The position numbers were made by a program, and so were the translations under genes. From Arthrobacter rhizosphaerae (GTDB taxonomy: Bacteria > Actinomycetota > Actinomycetes > Actinomycetales > Micrococcaceae): DNA of 64,000 nt. Where the stretch lies: contig NZ_JALLAN010000013.1 of assembly GCF_023062595.1 (NCBI RefSeq), forward strand, positions 1-64,000. Reading direction: 5' to 3'. Of this stretch, positions 57,984 to 64,000 are shown one piece after another (the stretch's first letter is position 1; every line of letters starts with the position of its first letter). The notes below the pieces were generated by a model, which worked only from the letters and a program-made list of their open reading frames with translations, searched no databases and was not told the DNA's origin.

Positions 57984-59495
57984 TTAGCGGGAACCGTAGT
58001 TTGGTGCCTCTACCGTCATCTGGATGTCATGGGGGTGGGATTCTTTGAGTCCGGCGGGCGTGATGCGTACGAACTTTCCACGAGCCTTGAGCTCGGCAAT
58101 GGTCGGGGCTCCCGTGTAGAACATGGTCTGACGCAGGCCGCCGACCAGCTGGTATGCGACCGAGGCCAGCGGACCACGGTAGGCCACGCGTCCTTCGATC
58201 CCTTCCGGAATCAGCTTGTCGTCGCCCGAAACATCTGCCTGGAAGTAACGGTCCTTGGAGTACGAGGTGTTCTTGCCGCGGGACTGCATGGCGCCCAGCG
58301 ATCCCATGCCTCGGTAGCTCTTGAACTGCTTCCCGTTGACGAAGATCAGCTCACCCGGGGACTCGTCACAGCCTGCCAGCAAGGAACCAAGCATGACGGT
58401 GTCCGCCCCGGCGACCAGTGCCTTGCCGATATCGCCCGAGTACTGGAGTCCGCCGTCGGCAATCAAGGGAACGCCTGCCGGGATGGCAGCCTTGGCAGAT
58501 TCGTAGATGGCAGTGATCTGTGGAACTCCCACCCCTGCGACAACCCTGGTGGTGCAGATGGAGCCGGGCCCCACGCCTACCTTGATGCCGTCGGCGCCGG
58601 CGTCGATCAGTGCCTGCGCGCCTTCGCGCGTCGCGGCCTGGCCTCCGATGATGTCCACGTGGGCGGTGACAGGATCGGACTTCAAGCGGCGGATCATGTC
58701 CAGCACGCCCTGGGAGTGACCGTTGGCGGTGTCAACAAAAAGTGCGTCGACGCCTGCGTCAACGAGGGTCATGGCGCGTTCCCAGCCGTCACCGAAGAAG
58801 CCGATGGCTGCCCCGACGCGCAGGCGGCCTTCGTCATCCTTGGTGGCCAGCGGGTACTGCTCAGCCTTCGTGAAGTCCTTGGTTGTGATGAGGCCTTTGA
58901 GCCGGCCTTGCTCGTCAACAAGCGGGAGCTTCTCGATTTTGTTGGTCGCAAGCTTGTGGGAGGCCTCTTCGCGGCTGATTCCGACATGGCCGGTGACCAG
59001 CGGCATTTTTGTCATCACGTCGCTGACCAGGCGAAGCGGGAAATCCGACTCCGGGACAAAACGGGTGTCCCTGTTGGTGACAATGCCAAGCAACCGGCCG
59101 CCGTCGTCCACTACGGGAAGCCCTGAAACGCGGTACTGGGCACACAGCTCGTCCAGTTCCGAGAGCGTGGCCTCCGGGCCTATGGTGAGCGGGTTGGTGA
59201 TCATTCCCGATTCGCTGCGCTTGACCCGGTCCACCTGGTCTGCCTGGTCTGCGATGGCCAGGTTCCGGTGAATGACGCCGAGGCCGCCTTGGCGGGCCAT
59301 GGCAATGGCCATACGTGACTCAGTGACGGTGTCCATGGCTGCAGACAGCAGCGGGGTGTGAACCGAGATGCGCTTGGAGATCCGGGAGGAAGTATCGGCG
59401 TCCGAAGGGATGACGTCGGTGTGCCCGGGCAGGAGCAGGACGTCGTCGTAGGTCAGGCCGATGAAGCCGAAAGGATTGTGTTCGGGCTGGGTCAT
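57984..59495 (-). CDS. guaB: IMP dehydrogenase
   Basis: Oxidises IMP to XMP with NAD+, the committed step of guanine nucleotide synthesis. From ATG 59495 (AAGAGGCG upstream) the protein has 503 residues and begins MTQPEHNPFGFIGLTYDDVLLLPG. A pair of CBS domains interrupts the barrel (about 105-225). The active-site loop GPGSICTTRVVAGVG carries the catalytic Cys, and the flap contains RYFQADVSGDDKLIPEGIEGRV with the conserved Arg/Tyr replaced in the usual bacterial pattern. About 200 bp of non-coding DNA precede it. Confidence 0.96.
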   Translation of the reverse strand: MTQPEHNPFGFIGLTYDDVLLLPGHTDVIPSDADTSSRISKRISVHTPLLSAAMDTVTESRMAIAMARQGGLGVIHRNLAIADQADQVDRVKRSESGMITNPLTIGPEATLSELDELCAQYRVSGLPVVDDGGRLLGIVTNRDTRFVPESDFPLRLVSDVMTKMPLVTGHVGISREEASHKLATNKIEKLPLVDEQGRLKGLITTKDFTKAEQYPLATKDDEGRLRVGAAIGFFGDGWERAMTLVDAGVDALFVDTANGHSQGVLDMIRRLKSDPVTAHVDIIGGQAATREGAQALIDAGADGIKVGVGPGSICTTRVVAGVGVPQITAIYESAKAAIPAGVPLIADGGLQYSGDIGKALVAGADTVMLGSLLAGCDESPGELIFVNGKQFKSYRGMGSLGAMQSRGKNTSYSKDRYFQADVSGDDKLIPEGIEGRVAYRGPLASVAYQLVGGLRQTMFYTGAPTIAELKARGKFVRITPAGLKESHPHDIQMTVEAPNYGSR

Positions 59496-59699
59496 GAGTG
59501 CGCCTCTTACCTTGGTCACGGGGTCGGTCAGGGGTTGCAACCGATGACCAGCCCGTCATTACGGGACTGGCCTGTGCAGAGATTGCTGCAGGAGGTCCAT
59601 GCAGAAGTGTTGAATAAATACTAGAACCTCCACGGCGATCCCCATATTCCGTGAGCCCAATGTGAGCAACGGCACCGCCCGGATCCGGGAGCCTTCGGC
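59496..59699. other. guaB leader region
   Basis: About 200 bp between the acyltransferase stop codon and guaB. On the minus strand a TAGTAT hexamer near 59620 could be a -10 element, giving a leader of about 120 nt. No riboswitch is recognised. Confidence 0.35.
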
Positions 59700-61742
59700 C
59701 TATTTCCAGCCGGTTGCCGCGAGGAGCCGTTGCTCAAACATGGGGATCATGCTTTGGACGTAGGTTTTGGTGAGGTGGTTGTCATCCTTATAGACATATA
59801 CATTTCCCACGACGGCAGGGCAGATTCCACCAGCACAGATGAAGTCGCTCATGTCCATCAGGTAGAGCCGGTCCACCGTTCCTTTGTAGTCGTCCAGAGG
59901 GGACGAGGCCGCCAGGGACTCGGCCAGGGGCGGATTGCACTCCGGCGCCGATGCACCCTTCTTCTGGACGCATTCGGGCATGTTGATGGTGAACCTTGGA
60001 TTGTCCCGGATTCCCACTACATCGATGCCGGCGTCCGTGAATGGCCTGATTCCGTCCACGTAGCCGGGGACTTCGGTTTCGAAGGGCGCCTCCTTGTGCG
60101 TCAGGGACGCTACCGTGAAGACTGCATCCGGCCGGTGCTGCATCACGTACTCGGAGCTGGCTTTGTTGAAGGCGTTGCACTCCGCCACACGGTCCGGTGT
60201 CTCCGCACCGAACCTGCAGTTCCCCAACAGCAGCGTGACCACTTCCCACCCGTGCTGCTTGGCTATCGGGCCAAGCGCGGCCATGTACTGCTGAGCATGG
60301 GAATCCCCAAGAACGACGATGCGCTTCGTGACAACGTCCGGTTTCGAAAGCTCACTGCAAGAGGAAAGCAGTGGATTGTCCGGAACATTGGCCCCGGTGC
60401 ACGGCCCCTCCAGATTTGCCCATTCATTCTTCATGGCCACAGGCGCAGGAATGACGGTGGCCTCCGGAGTCGGCTTTCCGGCATTCCCCGGCACCAGGGC
60501 CATGGCACCGGGCGTCAGGTCCCTGGGCTGAGCGGCGGCGGCAGCTTCTTCCGCCGTGAGCTGGGTTTGCCAGAGGGCCACCGGCCCGGCGAGAAGGGCT
60601 CCGCAGGCTATTACGACGACGGCGGTCCGCCAGGTTTTGCGTTCGGGCCAGTGCCACCGGCGCAACGGTGCCTCAACGAAGCGGGTGGTGAGCACTGCAA
60701 GGACCAGCGATGCCGCAAGGATGCCGAGGCCCTGGGCAAGACCCGGTGTTGAGATGCCCGTTTGGGCGAGGAAGAAAACCAGCACCGGCCAGTGCCAAAG
60801 ATAAAGCGCGTAAGAATTGTTGCCCAGCGCGACCAACGGCTTCCAGCTGAGCAGCCGGTCAACCCCTAGCCGGCTGCCGCTCTGGCCCGCAACAATGATG
60901 GCAGCGGCGGAGAGGGTAGGCCACAAGGCTGCAAAGCCAGGAAAGGATCTCTCAACTGTCAGCAGCAGGCCACAGGAAACCATTGCGATCAGTCCGGCCC
61001 AGCCGAGGACGGTCCTCAGGAGCTTTCCGGGTTTTATGAACGGGACGGCCAAGGCAAGAAGCGAGCCCAGCGCGAACTCCCACAGGCGGGTCCGGGTGTC
61101 GAAGTAGGCGTAGGCCTGGTTGGTGGCGGTCTGCTGGACGGAGTAGGCGAGCGAGACGGCGAAAACCGCTCCGAACGCCACGCCCAGCAGCAGGCGGTAG
61201 GAGATCCCTGTACGACGAAGAATGGTGCGGTGCAGGATTGCCGCCGCGGCAAATACCAGTGGCCACAGGACAAAAACCTGGCCTTGGATGGATAGGGACC
61301 AGAAATGCTGAAGCGGACTCGCGGCGGCGTGGTCCTGGGCGTAGTAGTCAATGGCGGTGTCGGCCAGCAGCCAGTTCTGCCGGTACAGCAGCGACGCCCA
61401 TGCCTGGTCCAGGACGTCGGGCCAGCGCCCGGGCGGAAGAATTGCCCAGGTCCCGATCAATACGCCGAGAATGACCACGACGGCGGCCGGCAACAACCGT
61501 TTGAAAAGATGCAGCCAGTAACTCACCAGCCGAAAGGGCTTCCGGGCCTCCGCTTTCCGGACAAAGGACAGCGTGAGCAGGAACGCGGAAATGAGAAGGA
61601 AAACATCGACGCCTCCTGAGACCCGGCCAAGCCACACGTGATAAGTGACCACCATCAGCACGGCGAGTGCCCGGAGTCCCTGGACCTCGGGAAGAAAGTG
61701 CTCCTTGGACTGAATCCGCTTAGCGGCGGCCGTTTTTTCCAT
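59700..61742 (-). CDS. OafA/YrhL-type acyltransferase with SGNH domain
   Basis: Membrane O-acyltransferase of about 680 residues. An acyltransferase-3 domain of 10-11 helices (about 15-390) starts FLPEVQGLRALAVLMVVTYHVW, with the conserved R/H pair, and ends near RRWHWPERK. A linker leads to an extracytoplasmic SGNH domain (about 480-680): VLGDSHAQQY (nucleophile Ser) and YKDDNHLTKTY (Asp-x-x-His). Such proteins O-acetylate cell-wall glycans or surface polysaccharides. The start at ATG 61742 lies just after the upstream gene's stop; ATG 61763 overlapping it is the alternative. It is a paralogue of the gene just upstream. Confidence 0.85.
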   Translation of the reverse strand: MEKTAAAKRIQSKEHFLPEVQGLRALAVLMVVTYHVWLGRVSGGVDVFLLISAFLLTLSFVRKAEARKPFRLVSYWLHLFKRLLPAAVVVILGVLIGTWAILPPGRWPDVLDQAWASLLYRQNWLLADTAIDYYAQDHAAASPLQHFWSLSIQGQVFVLWPLVFAAAAILHRTILRRTGISYRLLLGVAFGAVFAVSLAYSVQQTATNQAYAYFDTRTRLWEFALGSLLALAVPFIKPGKLLRTVLGWAGLIAMVSCGLLLTVERSFPGFAALWPTLSAAAIIVAGQSGSRLGVDRLLSWKPLVALGNNSYALYLWHWPVLVFFLAQTGISTPGLAQGLGILAASLVLAVLTTRFVEAPLRRWHWPERKTWRTAVVVIACGALLAGPVALWQTQLTAEEAAAAAQPRDLTPGAMALVPGNAGKPTPEATVIPAPVAMKNEWANLEGPCTGANVPDNPLLSSCSELSKPDVVTKRIVVLGDSHAQQYMAALGPIAKQHGWEVVTLLLGNCRFGAETPDRVAECNAFNKASSEYVMQHRPDAVFTVASLTHKEAPFETEVPGYVDGIRPFTDAGIDVVGIRDNPRFTINMPECVQKKGASAPECNPPLAESLAASSPLDDYKGTVDRLYLMDMSDFICAGGICPAVVGNVYVYKDDNHLTKTYVQSMIPMFEQRLLAATGWK

Positions 61743-61747
61743 CCCGG

Positions 61748-63826
61748 TCAAGACTGTTTCCATCCGGTGAACGCCAGGAAATCCTTCTCGATTATCGGCG
61801 TGAGCGTGCTGGCAAAGGTTCCTGTCAAATGATTCGAGTCCTTGTATACGATGACGTTTCCGATGACGGCCGGGCAAACATTTTGCGAGCAAAAGTAAGT
61901 CGAATAATCCGCGAAATGCACTGCGGGCAGCTGGTCCCTGACTGCAAGCGTGGGATCGACCGGATCGAATACGTCTGCCATGGGAACTGAGCAGTCGGCA
62001 GTGCTGTCAGGATGGGCCGCAATGCAGTCAGGGCCGGCGGTGGCACCCCGCCTGTCGAACCTTGGAGTATCCCTGATGGCAAAAACAGGCAAACCAGCTT
62101 CCGTGAGCTGAGCCGCGGTCGCTGCCCAGCCGGGATCGAAATATTCGGGAACAGTGTCGCTGTAGCCGGCCCGTGTGCTGGTGGTAACCACAGCGTCAGG
62201 CTTCATGGCAATAATCTTCTTCACCTCGTCCTGTATGAAATCAGCGCAGCCCGGCGGCAGAAGAGGATCGGCTCCCCCAGATAACGGGCAGAACCCTCCG
62301 GTGATAGTGACAACGCGCCAGTTGTGTTCTTTGGCCATCTCAATGAAAGGTGTGGCAAGAACGTATGCATGGGAACTCCCGAAGACCACAATGGTCCGTT
62401 CGGCATTGTCCCCTGGAGTTTCGCATTGAGTCCGATACGCATCTTCCGTGCTGCCGGGAAGGTCCTGGCAGGGTTCCAGGCCCTTTGGCCACTCGTCCGG
62501 CAAGGCAGTCAGCGATGGCACCAGTGGTGCATTCGGGGCTCCCGCAGACACGAACCCGGGGACCATGGCCAACGCGCCAGGATTGTCCTTCGGGCTGTGC
62601 GCAGCCAGTCCATTTGCCTCGGAGTCAATGCCGAATCGCCATCCAACTAAGGGAGTTGCGCAAACTGCGGCGCACAGCAGGATGGCCAAGGCCGAACGGC
62701 GTCTGTTTACTTCCGGCCACTTCCATTCCCTCCAGGGCTTTTCGAGAAAGCGTGTCGTAAGGAACGCCAGAATCAGGGACGCGGCGATGATAAAAGTCCC
62801 GGACAGCCATCCGGCATGCTCTTTGCCACTCCATGCCAGCCCGATGACAAGTACCGGCCAATGCCACAGATACAGCGCATAGGAGTTGTCCCCGAGCTTC
62901 ACCAGCAATTTGGAACTGAGAATCCTGTCGACCCCGAGCGCGCTCCCGGTTTGGCCGGCGGCAATAACACAGGCCGCGGAAAGCGTGGGCCAGAGTGCAG
63001 CCTCGCCGGGAAAAGCGGTTTGGACGTTGAGGAGGATCCCGCACGCCAGCATGGCAAGGATGCCCACCCAGCCCAGTACGACGCGAACCGTTCGAGGCAG
63101 GCGCAGTCCCGGGAGGATAAGGGCAACGAGTGTCCCCAGCGCGAATTCCCACAAGCGGGCCCACGTGTCAAAGTAAGCCTCGGCCTGGTTGCTGGCCGTG
63201 AAATAGATGGAACACCCCAGCGAAATCACAAATATGGCGCCGAAAACATAAACAAGCAGGGGCCGATAATGCAGCCGGTATCTCCTGGCTGCCCAAGCTG
63301 TGACTACGAAAATCAGCGGCCAAAGAATAAAGACCTGTCCCTGAATGGACAGCGACCAGAAATGCTGAAGAGGGCTCGCCAAGCTATGGTCCGTTGCATA
63401 GTAATCCACAGCCTGGCTCTGGAGCAGCCAATTCTGGGTGTACGCCAAGGAGGCCCAACCCTGCTGAATGATGTCCAGCCACCGTGTACGGGGCAGGAAC
63501 AGAAAAGTGGCCAGCATCGTCGCGACGATGACGGTCACGGCAGCAGGGAGAAGCCTGCGGAAAAGGTGGAGCCAGTGCTTCACGAGGCTCACCTGAACAC
63601 GTTGCTCGAACCGCGCAACGAATTGCAGAGTCATTAGGAAGGCCGAGATCAGAAGGAAGACATCCACTCCGCCCGAAACCCGTCCGAACCATACGTGATA
63701 ACTGACCACCATGAGCACTGCAAGGGACCGCAGACCCTGTATTTCCGGGCGGAAGGCAGATTTTCGACGCGTGTTCGGGACACCGCTATGACGGCGTGGC
63801 GGCATCGCGGTTCTCGCAACAGACAA
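61748..63826 (-). CDS. OafA/YrhL-type acyltransferase with SGNH domain, paralogue
   Basis: A 692-residue protein with the same architecture as its neighbour: acyltransferase-3 domain from FRPEIQGLRSLAVLMVVSYHVW, and a C-terminal SGNH domain. Here block I reads VFGSSHAYVL, so GDS has become GSS, while the nucleophile Ser and the DSNH pair (YKDSNHLTGTF) are kept. Start TTG 63826 has GAAGGG eight bases upstream; ATG 63805 is an alternative. The pair looks like a tandem duplication that has diverged, and is probably one operon since only 5 bp separate the genes. Confidence 0.85.
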   Translation of the reverse strand: MSVARTAMPPRRHSGVPNTRRKSAFRPEIQGLRSLAVLMVVSYHVWFGRVSGGVDVFLLISAFLMTLQFVARFEQRVQVSLVKHWLHLFRRLLPAAVTVIVATMLATFLFLPRTRWLDIIQQGWASLAYTQNWLLQSQAVDYYATDHSLASPLQHFWSLSIQGQVFILWPLIFVVTAWAARRYRLHYRPLLVYVFGAIFVISLGCSIYFTASNQAEAYFDTWARLWEFALGTLVALILPGLRLPRTVRVVLGWVGILAMLACGILLNVQTAFPGEAALWPTLSAACVIAAGQTGSALGVDRILSSKLLVKLGDNSYALYLWHWPVLVIGLAWSGKEHAGWLSGTFIIAASLILAFLTTRFLEKPWREWKWPEVNRRRSALAILLCAAVCATPLVGWRFGIDSEANGLAAHSPKDNPGALAMVPGFVSAGAPNAPLVPSLTALPDEWPKGLEPCQDLPGSTEDAYRTQCETPGDNAERTIVVFGSSHAYVLATPFIEMAKEHNWRVVTITGGFCPLSGGADPLLPPGCADFIQDEVKKIIAMKPDAVVTTSTRAGYSDTVPEYFDPGWAATAAQLTEAGLPVFAIRDTPRFDRRGATAGPDCIAAHPDSTADCSVPMADVFDPVDPTLAVRDQLPAVHFADYSTYFCSQNVCPAVIGNVIVYKDSNHLTGTFASTLTPIIEKDFLAFTGWKQS

Positions 63827-63868
63827 AAGAAAAACCCTTCGGAGCGCCTAATCAAAACATCCATGTTA

Positions 63869-63896
63869 CCGATTCGTGACCTTTAATACGAATCGG
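63869..63896. promoter_or_regulatory. Perfect inverted repeat, 9-10-9
   Basis: CCGATTCGT, ten bases, ACGAATCGG. This perfect dyad lies 43 bp upstream of the acyltransferase start in the divergent region. It is a good candidate operator, though a leader hairpin is possible. Confidence 0.5.
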
Positions 63897-63963
63897 CGGC
63901 ATGGGCCGGCTTGTCCCCGGGAGCTATTAGTTCACTCTTTTCTGGGAATTGACAGGACGTTTT

Positions 63964-64000
63964 ATGAGGGAACAGCAAAAAGCTCCGGCCAGGATTTCCT
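63964..64000 (+). CDS. Possible gene start cut by window end
   Basis: An ATG at 63964 with AGGA 9-10 bases upstream opens a frame (MREQQKAPARIS) that runs off the window. It is divergent from the acyltransferase operon. Too short to identify. Confidence 0.3.
   Translation, partial: MREQQKAPARIS

Noticed and set aside
58029..59126. 365-residue plus-strand open frame opposite guaB
   Set aside because: Antisense shadow of guaB in high-GC DNA; no recognisable domain and no ribosome-binding site.

Overview
The window is GC-rich actinobacterial chromosome. Gene content and order (fdxA-dapC, guaB/guaB3/guaA, galU-rimJ-sepX, xseA/xseB, ychF/rmuC/ispH, DUF4193 and DUF3817 proteins, SURF1, FmdB) fit the family Micrococcaceae, most likely Arthrobacter or a close relative such as Pseudarthrobacter or Paenarthrobacter. 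This is inferred from protein families and synteny; no database was searched. I see no rRNA, CRISPR array, transposase, integrase or prophage.

Left part (1-14.6 kb): citrate synthase (gltA) lies next to a ferredoxin-dapC operon for TCA entry and lysine/diaminopimelate synthesis. A winged-helix regulator, the translational GTPase TypA and a secreted SGNH-hydrolase lipoprotein follow. Next is an oligopeptide ABC transporter (oppA, oppB, oppC and a fused oppDF ATPase), with an opposite-strand PH-domain membrane gene between oppC and oppDF.

Middle (14.6-42.7 kb): a gene-poor stretch precedes an unusual condensation-domain/GNAT fusion that is divergent from an alpha/beta hydrolase. Housekeeping genes follow: ychF, rmuC, ispH, xseA/xseB, ppk2, an aminotransferase, an orphan osmoprotectant-binding lipoprotein, rsgA, pirin and a BadF/NAGK-type kinase. 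A gamma-lyase-type PLP enzyme and an MFS transporter are each divergent from an Lrp-type regulator. Then come corA, a DUF4193 protein, one tRNA-Ala(CGC), a frameshifted SDR gene, sepX/glpR, rimJ-like, galU, 5-formyl-THF cyclo-ligase, and an fmdB gene preceded by a CIRCE-like heat-shock operator.

Right part (42.7-64 kb): a very large SF1 helicase-like protein with a C-terminal VSR/MTES-type nuclease domain has substitutions at most of its ATPase motifs. It is followed by guaA, DUF3817, SURF1, a PTS EIIA-like protein after glpD, guaB3, a secreted subtilisin, an ABC exporter, guaB, and two tandem OafA-like acyltransferases with C-terminal SGNH domains.

A recurring feature is a TANNNT -10 hexamer ending 6-8 nt before the start codon, with no usable Shine-Dalgarno site. 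Fourteen genes show it, which predicts leaderless mRNAs, and it was used here to choose several start codons. The observations I rate highest are the degenerate helicase-nuclease, the CIRCE-like site before fmdB, the leaderless-promoter set, the condensation-GNAT fusion, and OppB with about six extra membrane helices.
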